Shown here: in pieces, positions 8,649 through 16,949 of the stretch
How the letters are laid out: each line of letters starts with the position of its first letter
Numbering within the stretch: position 1 is the stretch's first letter
Source of the DNA: Mucilaginibacter tundrae
GTDB taxonomy: Bacteria; Bacteroidota; Bacteroidia; Sphingobacteriales; Sphingobacteriaceae
Reading direction: 5' to 3'
Length of the DNA: 64,000 nt
Assembly: GCF_013408825.1 (NCBI RefSeq)
Contig: NZ_JACCBZ010000011.1
Coordinates: forward strand, 1 to 64,000
Made by a program: the position numbers and the translations under genes
Notes under the pieces: model-generated
The model's input: the letters and a program-made list of their open reading frames with translations, nothing else
Databases searched by the model: none
Told to the model about the DNA's origin: nothing

Positions 8649-9425
8649 ATGAAGAAGTATTTGTATTTGCTGGCCATTTCAATATGGCCATTTATCGGGA
8701 AAGCACAATATCGTATTCCCGATGCAGTGGCGCTTAAAGAAGTGCGTGCGAATCTGGATAACGAAAAGGTAAGTTATCAACATCGCGCGAATGACGATAG
8801 ATGGGAGGGATTGATCACCACACAAACCGCCGGCCCATCCGCGATCTTTACCTTATTATCTTTAACAAAAGGACCAGTCACATTTAAAACCCGCCCGAAT
8901 GACAAAATAACTGTCGCTTCACCTAACCTGCCATTTGTTTGGGTAACGGCAAGAAACATTGAAGACCCGGATCATCCGATCGACTATAGGCTCGACCTGG
9001 TAACGGAAAATGGTAGTGTTTGCCGAGTGCCGGAGACTATCATTGCCGCTTACAAGCTTAATCAGGATAATTTGTGTTTTGCAGGCTTTAAGTATGAACC
9101 TAATGCACCGAGCGATCAGGACACTCGGATTTATGTGCCCATAAATATTAATTTTACAAGCGAAAGCACTATAAACGTTACGCTCATTTCTAACAGCCAG
9201 GTGGTTCATGTTCAGGCACAACTTACAGACGATGCAACAGGAAATACGTTCGCGGCTAGCCCGAAAATTATCAATGGTGACAATTCATTTGACAGCGACC
9301 AAACGATCAGATTTATTATTCCTACGAAAAAATTTGTCGTCGGCCATACCTATACCATAAAATTTACCGCTAATGTTAATAAGCGGCAGTTGACAAAAAA
9401 GATAACTTTCGAATACCTAAATTAA
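8649..9425 (+). CDS. Secreted protein of unknown function, first gene of a four-gene unit
   Basis: 258 residues with a signal peptide (residues 3-17, cleavage near GKAQ). The mature protein is rich in predicted beta strands and polar turns, with a C-terminal stretch VGHTYTIKFTANVN that resembles an immunoglobulin-like sandwich. No family is recognised. It is followed after 10 bp by a membrane protein and then two protease-like genes, all in one direction with overlaps or minimal gaps. It is probably an exported partner, substrate or adaptor of the proteases. Confidence 0.65.
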   Translation: MKKYLYLLAISIWPFIGKAQYRIPDAVALKEVRANLDNEKVSYQHRANDDRWEGLITTQTAGPSAIFTLLSLTKGPVTFKTRPNDKITVASPNLPFVWVTARNIEDPDHPIDYRLDLVTENGSVCRVPETIIAAYKLNQDNLCFAGFKYEPNAPSDQDTRIYVPININFTSESTINVTLISNSQVVHVQAQLTDDATGNTFAASPKIINGDNSFDSDQTIRFIIPTKKFVVGHTYTIKFTANVNKRQLTKKITFEYLN

Positions 9426-9435
9426 AGCCAGAGCG

Positions 9436-10530
9436 ATGACTATCCGCAAAAAAAGAATGGACTCTGCAAAAAGAGATAAAAAGGTAAAGGAAGGATTGTT
9501 TTCTTTCCTTGGAAAATTACGCGGGCTCAAAAAACACCATAAAAGTTTAACCTCCGCCGCACACAGCAAATTAAAGCAACAATCCTACTCCGATGGGCAG
9601 TTAGCCGAAGATATGGTAAAGCTGAACCGCATCGATGCGCTCATGAAGCATGCTGAGCCATATGCTGACTTGGCGACTCGATTAATTATTGTTTGCTTTA
9701 TGGCGATAGTAATTATAATTATTGGTGCATATGACATCGTTTGTATGCCTGTCACACTTGTTAACGCCGAAATTAAAGTTTCCGCGATCAGCTGGGTGAC
9801 GGCCTTTGAAACGGATCTTGCGCTTTCGGGCAACGATGTTTCTGATTTTACCCTTCATAAATTTTCGGTTGTTGATAATACGCCCAGAGGCACCGTGAAG
9901 CTTATGGGTTTTGAAAACAAGCCTTCGCCCGTTTTGCTTGATGCCATCCAATTACCTGTCGGCAAGCATGCAAGCCTCAATGTAGTAAATGCTAATGAAC
10001 TACATTTGACAGCAAGCGGGATCATTTGTCAATTAAATTACGGTAATCGTCAAATTATATATAATGGAAAGCCAATTGCGAAGGTTGATCAGAGCGAAAT
10101 GGATACTTGTCGGAAAATCGAATTATTTAATGCTAACCATTGGGACTGGCAAAGTGGGGTTTTTGCAAAAGGTAATTCTTTGAGTTTTAACGAACGACAG
10201 GTTCACGATAATAGGACTATCAATTTATCTTCCATTATTTCAGGAAAGGTGCTGCTTGAAGACCTAAAAGATAACGCTATCGATGTTGCAGCCCGGGATA
10301 CCTTTCATATATCCTTTGCTCACAATATTTTACTTCACCTTAGTGGGAATAGAGATACATTAACTGTCCAGTTTCGCGGTGAAGCAAGATCTATTGAGTT
10401 GAATCACAGAAACCTGATACCTTCAAAACTGAGGCTTTACTACAATGATAAACCATACTGGTTTTATATCATTCCCGTATTTTTTACAATCAGTATAACA
10501 CTATTAATCAGACCAAGGAGGGCCATATGA
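9436..10530 (+). CDS. Membrane-anchored protein of unknown function
   Basis: 364 residues. A very basic N-terminal cytoplasmic segment (Lys/Arg-rich, residues 1-60) precedes a transmembrane helix at about 83-105 (LIIVCFMAIVIIIIGAYDI). A long extracytoplasmic domain of about 230 residues follows, then a second helix at about 343-360 and a short basic tail. No family is recognised. The stop overlaps the next start by four bases (ATGA), which indicates translational coupling with the trypsin-like protease. An alternative start lies at 9457. I infer a two-helix inner-membrane scaffold for the secreted neighbours. Confidence 0.65.
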   Translation: MTIRKKRMDSAKRDKKVKEGLFSFLGKLRGLKKHHKSLTSAAHSKLKQQSYSDGQLAEDMVKLNRIDALMKHAEPYADLATRLIIVCFMAIVIIIIGAYDIVCMPVTLVNAEIKVSAISWVTAFETDLALSGNDVSDFTLHKFSVVDNTPRGTVKLMGFENKPSPVLLDAIQLPVGKHASLNVVNANELHLTASGIICQLNYGNRQIIYNGKPIAKVDQSEMDTCRKIELFNANHWDWQSGVFAKGNSLSFNERQVHDNRTINLSSIISGKVLLEDLKDNAIDVAARDTFHISFAHNILLHLSGNRDTLTVQFRGEARSIELNHRNLIPSKLRLYYNDKPYWFYIIPVFFTISITLLIRPRRAI

Positions 10531-11204
10531 AAAAACTTCTAATCACTATTTGTTTATTAGGTTGGTACACAATTTCTATCGCTCAAGTAACTTCCGATGC
10601 TTTACTGAAATACAAATATAGTGTTGTACGTGTCGGGTACGTCGGCAAAACTGGGATGAGTTATGGACAAGGCTTTATTGCCGGACAAAGAGGCGATTCA
10701 ATATTTATCGTTACTGCTGCACATGTCCTGCATGGCGATAAATATGACAACACAGTATACGATATAGTTCTCTTTCCGGACAGCTCGACTTGTAAGGCAA
10801 GTATACTATATCAAGGGAAATCTCATGTATTGCAAGATGACATTGCGATCCTTGCTGTCAAAAAACCAGATCATTATGCTTGGCCGAAAGTGAAAGACAA
10901 TAAAAATCGTTTGAATGTTGAAATGAATTTGTTTTTCATTAATAATCGGGATATTTCTAATATCCAGTTTGAGGATACATCTGCGAATGCGCTCAATTAT
11001 GATAGCACGAAAACTTTCACTGTTTATTTGCCAAGCGTAAAACGCGGAGATTCTGGAAGTGCAATTTGGAGAGGCGGTGATATTGGCATAGCAGGCATGT
11101 TAAGTCAAAGCAAGTTCGACGGTACTGGCTTATGCGACGCTATCGGCATGTGTACCATCAGGGCTATTTTCCGGAAATATTGTAAAATGGAAATTTTTAA
11201 CTAA
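10527..11204 (+). CDS. Periplasmic trypsin-like serine protease
   Basis: 225 residues with a signal peptide (1-20, cleavage near SIAQ). A chymotrypsin-fold triad is visible: H66 in IVTAAHVLHG, D105 in DDIAILAV and S176 in KRGDSGSAIW. The family is S1/S46-like 'trypsin-like peptidase'; there is no PDZ domain, so it is not a DegP protease. It overlaps the upstream membrane-protein gene by four bases and is followed after 9 bp by its apparently inactive relative. The tight coupling suggests the four products act together in the envelope. Confidence 0.8.
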   Translation: MKKLLITICLLGWYTISIAQVTSDALLKYKYSVVRVGYVGKTGMSYGQGFIAGQRGDSIFIVTAAHVLHGDKYDNTVYDIVLFPDSSTCKASILYQGKSHVLQDDIAILAVKKPDHYAWPKVKDNKNRLNVEMNLFFINNRDISNIQFEDTSANALNYDSTKTFTVYLPSVKRGDSGSAIWRGGDIGIAGMLSQSKFDGTGLCDAIGMCTIRAIFRKYCKMEIFN

Positions 11205-11213
11205 GAACACCTT

Positions 11214-12725
11214 ATGGCTAAAAATCTTACAAAAGCGTTAACGATAGTTGCTTTTCTGTCCTTCTGTGCGAGATCACGCGCACAAAACCTCCCGAATTTT
11301 AAAACCGATGTGGTCCGTCTTGAATCAACTTATTTTTACCAGTCGCATGATCAGCCACATTACGGTTTTATAATTGGTGACAGTAGTAATAGTAAGTATT
11401 TTATCATTATTGATGCCGACAAAAAAAGGAAAGGCCAACCTCAGGTTATCCGGGTTATAGACAGCCTGCGGGACACTATAACTGCGAAACGTATAGGTCC
11501 AGAATTCAATACCGATATCAAGGCCAACGGTCGGCATTATTACATCACGCTTTACAAAATGCAGGATACGCTGTTGCCGGTAAAAAAATACACTTATAGT
11601 ATCGACAAAGAACCGCATGATTCACGTTTTCACCCAACTTGGGATTGGTCCATAGAATTCAGATTATATTTTAATTCGGAGAATCATAGATATGACTTGA
11701 AACCGGTCAGTTATCATAAGCCTGGCATTTTTCAACGAACGCTTCATCTTTTTTCAAGTAAAGTGAAAGAAAAGCACGGGCAAAGCGGATTGCCTGTTCT
11801 CGATGACCGCAATAATCTTGTTGGTTTGGTAACGGAAAATGAAGGCTCGATCGATCTAAATGATACAATCTACAAAATGCTTGATATCTCTTTGATTGCG
11901 CAGGAGTTACGGAAATTTTCCCGAAACTATGAACTGACGCGCAATCAGCCTGATTGTCAATTTTTTAATTTGATTGCCTTTGGCCAAACTGCACCCGTGT
12001 GCGCGACCAGCACGCCTGTTCAGTTTAGTGCAATTTCAGCGTTCAACCGGCTGGAAAGGGAAAAAGATAAAAACCGTAGAATTGCGATTACCGTCGGCGC
12101 TTTTGGAAATTATGCAGCACCGGAGGAGGCCAAGTCAAGTCTTTTAGGATATAGCGCTGGAGCTTCTATTGATTTTAATCCGGACAACAATGGGTTTAAG
12201 TTTTCGCTTGGCAGTAAATACCAGTTTGCAGGTTTTACGCCCGGAGACAACCAGCTTTCAGATGGTTTTCAAAACTTAATAAAGCAAGTAGCTTCGCGCT
12301 CAATTCAGATACCTGCGATTGTTCAATATGCCCTTTCAATCAAAAATGAAGGTGATGTTTTTTGTGGTTTTGGTTATAATGTGGGCGTGCCGCTTTCTTT
12401 TACGTATACTGAATTCGTGGGTGCGCCTCAAGGCAATATTAATGCACCTGGTGAGACATCCGAACATTTCATCATCAGTATAAAACAATTTGCTGCAGTC
12501 ACCCATAAGGTCTTATTAGAATGGGGCGTTGAGACGAAACGGTTACGCTTTTCAGCGGAGATGAATTATCAACTCAACTCGTTTGTAAAAAACTACGGGC
12601 TTTTCTCACCAAACGGGGGAAATATTCCAGTGTTTAATCATATCGGGAGAAATATGTTTTTTGCTGAAGTTGGTGTGTCCTATCGCCTTTGGGGCTATTG
12701 GAAAAACGGGATCAACTTGAAATAA
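11214..12725 (+). CDS. Degenerate trypsin-like domain fused to a barrel-like domain
   Basis: 503 residues with a signal peptide (about 1-23). Residues 30-235 track the preceding protease: FIIGDSSNSKYFIIID corresponds to its FIAGQRGDSIFIVTA region, and GQSGLPVLDDRNNLVGLV (189-206) to its GDSG motif. The catalytic His position is Asp69 and the catalytic Asp is missing, although Ser191 remains, so it is probably a pseudo-protease. Residues 285-503 look like an outer-membrane barrel (short amphipathic strands ending in FAEVGVSYRLWGYW). I infer a surface or outer-membrane receptor paired with the active protease; the alignment is by eye. Confidence 0.6.
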   Translation: MAKNLTKALTIVAFLSFCARSRAQNLPNFKTDVVRLESTYFYQSHDQPHYGFIIGDSSNSKYFIIIDADKKRKGQPQVIRVIDSLRDTITAKRIGPEFNTDIKANGRHYYITLYKMQDTLLPVKKYTYSIDKEPHDSRFHPTWDWSIEFRLYFNSENHRYDLKPVSYHKPGIFQRTLHLFSSKVKEKHGQSGLPVLDDRNNLVGLVTENEGSIDLNDTIYKMLDISLIAQELRKFSRNYELTRNQPDCQFFNLIAFGQTAPVCATSTPVQFSAISAFNRLEREKDKNRRIAITVGAFGNYAAPEEAKSSLLGYSAGASIDFNPDNNGFKFSLGSKYQFAGFTPGDNQLSDGFQNLIKQVASRSIQIPAIVQYALSIKNEGDVFCGFGYNVGVPLSFTYTEFVGAPQGNINAPGETSEHFIISIKQFAAVTHKVLLEWGVETKRLRFSAEMNYQLNSFVKNYGLFSPNGGNIPVFNHIGRNMFFAEVGVSYRLWGYWKNGINLK

Positions 12726-12874
12726 CCAGACTTAGTCGATGCCCATATATAAAATGATAGGAAAAGACAAAGAGGAAAGCAGTCTATCTCATCCAGCGTG
12801 TCTTTTATTACTATTTTTTAGAAAAAGGGGATCCGGAACATAATAGGCATTAAGTCCGACTATGCTTAATAGAG

Positions 12875-12920
12875 AACCAGTACAGGAATAATTAAAACCC
12901 TGAATAAACAACTTGTCCAT
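12875..12920 (-). pseudogene. Broken copy of the coupled small membrane protein gene
   Basis: In copy 2 a 64-aa two-helix protein starts at 19309 through a TAATG stop/start overlap. Here the same ATG at 12920 and overlap are kept, but two bases are missing soon after the start. The frame shifts after MDKL, and homology ends at the duplication edge. The result is a short unrelated peptide, so this copy is dead. Confidence 0.7.
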
Positions 12921-13213
12921 TATTCTATTTCCTCCAAATTCTTCATCCGAAAAATTTCCCGCGCAATCAATTTAGAATTGCAGGCCAGTTCTTCCAGTGT
13001 GCAGCAGATAGTTTTAATTTTTACAGGCAGTTCATCAACTGTTTCCACCAAGTCGATATGCAGGAGGCAGGCGTCTTTAATGTCGTCGCTGCCTTTTAAT
13101 TGCCTGAACAATTCATCAGCCGCATCACGGTCATTACCTAAAAAATACTGTCCGTAATCTGCAAATCCCCGCGATGTTTTCAGGCTAAGCAAAATATAAA
13201 ACTGTGTTTTCAT
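12920..13213 (-). CDS. 97-aa conserved protein of unknown function (copy 1)
   Basis: A small cytoplasmic protein starting MKTQFYILLSLKT with GQYFLGNDRDAADELFRQLKG near residues 22-41 and two cysteines in KTICCTLEELAC. It is nearly identical to the copy at 19309. No signal peptide or helix is present. The mixed alpha/beta pattern with an N-terminal strand suggests a small ferredoxin-like fold, but no family is recognised. It lies downstream of the DUF6515-like gene beyond a hairpin and may be expressed by readthrough in the stress block. Confidence 0.75.
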   Translation of the reverse strand: MKTQFYILLSLKTSRGFADYGQYFLGNDRDAADELFRQLKGSDDIKDACLLHIDLVETVDELPVKIKTICCTLEELACNSKLIAREIFRMKNLEEIE

Positions 13214-13224
13214 AACTGAAAATT

Positions 13225-13252
13225 AAAGAGCCCCAAAAGCAGGGCCCTTTAG
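13225..13252 (-). terminator. Hairpin after the DUF6515-like gene (copy 1)
   Basis: AAAGAGCCCC pairs with the GGGCCCTTT segment around a short AAAAGCA loop, just past the stop at 13279 on the minus strand. Confidence 0.6.
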
Positions 13253-13278
13253 ATTTAATTATTTTAATATTTACCCTA

Positions 13279-13980
13279 TTAGCCCTTGTTTTCAATTGCC
13301 TGTGCGGGAACTTCTTTTTTGCTTTCAGGCACCCATACCACGCGATAGCTGGTGGTCTTGTCCTTTTTAACCTCTTCCAGGTAAACTTCGTCCGGTGTTA
13401 CCCAATAGGTCTTGCCGCTTAAAGTCACGCGGTGAGAACCATCTGGCAGATGATCCGTCATATCACCCACCAACGGTAAGGCTGGGTCGACCTGGCTATT
13501 GGTATTCAATATGCCATCCTTGCCAACCACCTTATAGGCAATCTTTCCATCAGGATGAATGACAGATTCATAGTAGATGCCTTCGTATTCATAATATGGA
13601 TTACCATCAATGGTGATGATTGCGGCATCAATTGGCAGCGAAGGCACTTCCGCTCCGATCGGAGGCGCAGCGATTTTATAACTGCCGTCTGCATATGATT
13701 GGTAGAACAGTCCGTCGCAGTAATAATAAGGATAGGTATTCCAGAAAAATGAATAGTAGCCGACGGGCAGCGTATGTACTACTATCCCGATTTGTGGGTA
13801 AACATAGGGATGATAAAACCCATTGACATTCACTTTAAGCGCATCCGGACGCATATGAAAAGCTGTCCGGCTAAAGGCGGCCATATGGCCGGTTCTTTGT
13901 GCATCGGCAGGAGCGGTTAAACCTAAAACCAGCGAACCTGCAATGCCTAAACCTGTTAAGAATTTATTCATCGTTTTCAT
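13279..13980 (-). CDS. DUF6515-like secreted protein (copy 1)
   Basis: 233 residues with a clear signal peptide (MNKFLTGLGIAGSLVLGL, cleavage near ADAQ). It carries Tyr-rich repeats typical of the family: GYYSFFWNTYPYYYCDGLFY and GNPYYEYEGIYYES, then GKTYWVTPDEVYLEEV. The pattern implies three short 'YYxxxGxYY' beta modules, perhaps wall- or envelope-binding. Function is not established. It lies between hsp20 and the 97-aa gene, on the same strand. Copy 2 differs at about a dozen residues, several in the signal peptide. Confidence 0.75.
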   Translation of the reverse strand: MKTMNKFLTGLGIAGSLVLGLTAPADAQRTGHMAAFSRTAFHMRPDALKVNVNGFYHPYVYPQIGIVVHTLPVGYYSFFWNTYPYYYCDGLFYQSYADGSYKIAAPPIGAEVPSLPIDAAIITIDGNPYYEYEGIYYESVIHPDGKIAYKVVGKDGILNTNSQVDPALPLVGDMTDHLPDGSHRVTLSGKTYWVTPDEVYLEEVKKDKTTSYRVVWVPESKKEVPAQAIENKG

Positions 13981-14034
13981 GGTCTTTTAATTTAAAGCCC
14001 TACAATAATTAACTGTGCGTGTTCATATCCTGAA

Positions 14035-14064
14035 AGAGACTGCTGTCATGACGGCAGCGTCTCT
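14035..14064 (-). terminator. Hairpin after hsp20 (copy 1)
   Basis: AGAGAC...GTCTCT with inner GCTGTC/GACGGCAGC pairing, directly beyond the hsp20 stop on the minus strand. It could limit readthrough into the DUF6515-like gene. Confidence 0.6.
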
Positions 14065-14079
14065 GGATATTTTGCATCG

Positions 14080-14511
14080 TTATTTAAGCTCGATCTGACG
14101 GCTAACAGTTTTAGCCTCCTCTTTTTTGGCCACATTAATCTTTAATACGCCATCTTCATAAGCGGCTTCGATCCTGTCCTGGTCAGCCAGTTCAGGTAAA
14201 GTGAATGAACGCACGAAGGATGTATAACTATATTCGCGTTTGTTATATTTGCGGTCATTTTTTTCGGCCTGTTGTTCTACCGAGATGCTCAGCTGGTCGC
14301 GATCCACGCTGATCTTGAAATCCTGTTTTTTCAAACCAGGTGCAGCGAGTTCTATGTGATAGTGGTCAGCGGTTTCACTGATGTTAACGGCTGGTACGCG
14401 GGTCACCATACGATCTGAAAAGAAGGTGTCGTTAAAAATAGATTCGAAAATGTCATTAACGCCTGGCATTAATGCTTTTCCATTGTCTCTGTTAAATTTA
14501 ACCAATGTCAT
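14080..14511 (-). CDS. Hsp20/alpha-crystallin small heat-shock protein (copy 1)
   Basis: 143 residues. An ATP-independent chaperone that holds unfolded protein. The alpha-crystallin domain runs from about residue 38 to 132: VNISETADHYHIELAAPGL at the start, FKISVDRDQLSISVE in the middle, and the hallmark AAYEDGVLKINVAKKEE (A-x-x-x-G-V-L). The C-terminal SRQIEL is the I-x-I/V-like tail used for oligomer assembly. It is first in the duplicated block. About 100 bp upstream are two TGAAAAAATT[AG]CAG direct repeats that may belong to its promoter. Confidence 0.95.
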   Translation of the reverse strand: MTLVKFNRDNGKALMPGVNDIFESIFNDTFFSDRMVTRVPAVNISETADHYHIELAAPGLKKQDFKISVDRDQLSISVEQQAEKNDRKYNKREYSYTSFVRSFTLPELADQDRIEAAYEDGVLKINVAKKEEAKTVSRQIELK

Positions 14512-14833
14512 GGCCTTTTTCTCCTTTAAATTTTACTCTAAAAAATTAGTGAACAATAATTAATTAAACCATCTTAATCTTAACAACCTCTGTGCCAGCA
14601 GGTCTGTCCTGAAAAAATTGCAGGTTCCCGGTGAAAAAATTACAGACCGGTTGTCATTTTTTCAGCAATCCCTGAAACAGCCCTAAATATTAATTCTAAG
14701 ATGTGGAGAAACATGGATTAATTGATATGGATGGCGTGCATTTACAACAATCTCCTTACGGATTGTTGAAAAGTCCGACAGAAATACTGCGTAACCCGGC
14801 CGGGCCACACACCGGCCAGGTATAAGCAATTGT
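14512..14833. other. 322-bp gap: hsp20 upstream region and duplication edge
   Basis: 14512-14670 is the conserved hsp20 upstream region, with two TGAAAAAATT[AG]CAG repeats 22 bp apart (about 14611 and 14633). 14671-14833 is unique and holds a CAACAATC...GATTGTTG hairpin near 14744-14769 and a GC-rich CCGGCC pair near 14797-14820, beyond the SDR stop. No gene is seen. Confidence 0.6.
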
Positions 14834-15583
14834 TTATTTTATCCTCATACCGCCATCAAGCAGCAACTCGCCGCCTATCATGTATTTGGAATCATCGGAG
14901 GCCAGATATAGAAAGCCTTCTGCAATTTCCTCTGACGTTCCTAAACGACCGGCAACTGTTTTAGCAGACAAGTAGTTTTTAGCTTGCTCAAATTGTTCAG
15001 GTGTTGCACCATCCCTGGTCATGATCGGGGTTTCTACCGGGCCGGGAGATAGTATGTTCACCCGTATCGCGCGGTCAGCCAGTTCTGAGGAGAATGATTT
15101 AGCCAACGAAATTACCGCGGCCTTGGTTGCTGAATAAGCCGAAACCCCGGCAATGCCCATAGTGCCCAATGATGAAGAGGTAACAATCACTGACGCCCCG
15201 TCATTCAAATAAGGCAATGCCCTTTGGATGGAAAAGAAAACACCTTTAAAATTAATGTCGCTTGTTTTATCAAATTGTTCTTCGCTGTAGTCCGCTAATG
15301 GGCCGGGGATATAAATACCGGCATTAACAACCAGTATATCAATTTTTCCGAATTTTTCAGCGGCTGTTTGATAAGCTGACCCGATATTCGCAATGATAGA
15401 AACGTCGCTGCGTATCCCGATGGAATCATTACCTATCTCAATGGTGGCTGTATCCAACGATTGTTGATTGCGGCCGGTGATAGCCACTTTTGCGCCTTGT
15501 TCGGCGAATAATATAGCTGTTGCCAGCCCGATGCCGCTGTTACCGCCGGTAACAACCGCTACTTTATTTGCTAATTTTTTCAT
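14834..15583 (-). CDS. Short-chain dehydrogenase/reductase
   Basis: 249 residues, a classical SDR that oxidises or reduces a hydroxyl/carbonyl with NAD(P). It shows the cofactor motif TGGNSGIG (12-19), NAG (around 88), the catalytic Ser in VTSSSLG and the Y-S-A-T-K active-site pair, plus PGPVETP. An Arg after the second strand (AITGRN) hints at NADP preference. It lies 44 bp downstream of the ene-reductase gene on the same strand; both are probably controlled by the AraC-type gene upstream. Confidence 0.95.
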   Translation of the reverse strand: MKKLANKVAVVTGGNSGIGLATAILFAEQGAKVAITGRNQQSLDTATIEIGNDSIGIRSDVSIIANIGSAYQTAAEKFGKIDILVVNAGIYIPGPLADYSEEQFDKTSDINFKGVFFSIQRALPYLNDGASVIVTSSSLGTMGIAGVSAYSATKAAVISLAKSFSSELADRAIRVNILSPGPVETPIMTRDGATPEQFEQAKNYLSAKTVAGRLGTSEEIAEGFLYLASDDSKYMIGGELLLDGGMRIK

Positions 15584-15627
15584 GATCTTTTCAATTTTTT
15601 ATTGATGTGTTAATTGTGTCTTATTAA

Positions 15628-16779
15628 TTAAATAATCTGGTTTGCTGTTTCCGGGTGTTCATTATAGGTTGGGAAATCATTGTATTGAGTCTCATCCCCA
15701 CCCCAAAAAGTATCCCTTACATAAGGGGTAAGCGGGTAGTCGTATTTCAAACGTTCCGGCAGGTCAGGGTTAGAAGAAAAGAAACGGCCAAAAGCGACTA
15801 TGTCAGCGTCGCCTCGATTAATGATCGCTTCAGCCTGTTCACGGTCAAACCCGCCCGCAGAAATGATCGTGCCCTTAAAACTTTTTCGGATCGTGGCGGA
15901 AGCTACCGGAGCCTGGTCTTCATGTAAAGTGCTGTCACCTTTGATGCGAGGTTCAATCACGTGGATATAGGCGATACCTAATTTATCCAGCTCTGTTGCC
16001 AGGTAACCGAAAGTTGCTTCCGGGTTACTGTCAGCAATACCACCCCATTCGCCGCTTGGTGAGATACGTACACCCACACGGTCAGCTCCCCAAACAGAGA
16101 TCAGCGCTTTAGTCAGTTCCAGCATTAGACGTGCACGGTTTTCAATCGATCCGCCATAGCCGTCTGTACGCTTATTGGTGCCGTCCTGTAAAAACTGGTC
16201 GGGCAAGTAACCATTGGCACCATGCAGTTCCACGCCATCCACGCCAGCAGCCAGTGCGCGTTCGGCGCCTTTAAGAAAGTCTTCGATGATCGCTGGTATC
16301 TCATCTAACTCCAAAGCACGGTGCATGGAAGATGCCACCCAGCCATTGGCAGTAAACGAAACTCCTTCGAAAGGAACTTCTGACGGAGCTACCGGGGCAA
16401 CGCCACCGGTCATATCTACGTGAGACTGGCGCCCGCCGTGAAATAACTGGACAAATATCCGCCCGCCTTTGGCGTGAACGGCATCAGTCAACTTCTGCCA
16501 GGCAGGGATCTGCTCATCGGCATAAATGCCCGGTGCACCATAATAAGAACGCCCTGTGATGGATACCGCTGTTCCTTCTGCAATTAGCAAACCGCCTTGT
16601 GACGAGCGCTGCTCGTAAAATTTTACCATCATGTCTGACGGGGCGTCTTTTGCATCCGACCTCAGTCTGGTCATGGGGGCAAGCGCGACACGGTGATTTA
16701 AAGTATAGGGGCCTAAAGTAACGGGGGAGAACAATTTGTAATGGCCGTAAGGAGCTGTTTGATTAATTTGATTTTTCAT
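15628..16779 (-). CDS. Old yellow enzyme-type ene-reductase
   Basis: 383 residues, an FMN TIM-barrel enzyme that reduces activated C=C bonds or nitro groups with NAD(P)H. Motifs seen: LFSPVTLGPYTLNHRVALAPMTR (first strand and FMN loop), IFVQLFHGGRQSH, VELHGANGYLPDQFLQ with the substrate-binding H-G-A-N, TDGYGGSIENRARL, and FGRFFSSNPDLP near the C-terminus. This is the NemA/OPR subgroup. It is transcribed ahead of the SDR gene; the pair looks like a detoxification unit for reactive carbonyls. Confidence 0.95.
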   Translation of the reverse strand: MKNQINQTAPYGHYKLFSPVTLGPYTLNHRVALAPMTRLRSDAKDAPSDMMVKFYEQRSSQGGLLIAEGTAVSITGRSYYGAPGIYADEQIPAWQKLTDAVHAKGGRIFVQLFHGGRQSHVDMTGGVAPVAPSEVPFEGVSFTANGWVASSMHRALELDEIPAIIEDFLKGAERALAAGVDGVELHGANGYLPDQFLQDGTNKRTDGYGGSIENRARLMLELTKALISVWGADRVGVRISPSGEWGGIADSNPEATFGYLATELDKLGIAYIHVIEPRIKGDSTLHEDQAPVASATIRKSFKGTIISAGGFDREQAEAIINRGDADIVAFGRFFSSNPDLPERLKYDYPLTPYVRDTFWGGDETQYNDFPTYNEHPETANQII

Positions 16780-16902
16780 GAGCTTGTCGTCTTAAATTTT
16801 CTTTTGTTATTTGGACAAGACAAAGTTGCAGCTAAAAGAAAAGGTACTTTATACTTGAATCAAAGAGCGGCATATGAATTTCAAAGATTATGGCAAAAAG
16901 AC

Positions 16903-16930
16903 AAAGGCCACTCGTTATGAATGGCCTTTT
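16903..16930 (-). terminator. Hairpin after the AraC-family gene
   Basis: AAAGGCCA and TGGCCTTT separated by 11 bases, with Ts on one side and As on the other, between the AraC stop (16950) and the ene-reductase start (16779). It probably separates the regulator transcript from the operon it may control. Confidence 0.65.
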
Positions 16931-16949
16931 CAAATAGCAATAGAAGCTA

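Larger units (their letters stand above)
12875..14670. repeat. Segmental duplication, copy 1 (about 1.8 kb)
   Basis: It matches 19262-21059 in the same orientation, including three genes, their terminators and about 160 bp upstream of hsp20. Homology begins at AACCAGTACAG and ends at TTTTTCAGCAATC. The encoded Hsp20 proteins differ at 2 of 143 residues and the 97-aa proteins at 4 of 97, so divergence is low but not zero. About 4.6 kb of unrelated genes separate the copies. Confidence 0.95.

Noticed and set aside
12726..12874. Possible small gene between the protease locus and duplication copy 1
   Set aside because: No frame of useful length or pattern; the sequence is only the unique flank of the duplication.
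13506..13826. Overlapping frames inside the DUF6515-like genes (also at 19896-20142)
   Set aside because: Shadows of a highly repetitive Tyr-rich gene; the true frame has a signal peptide and family motifs.
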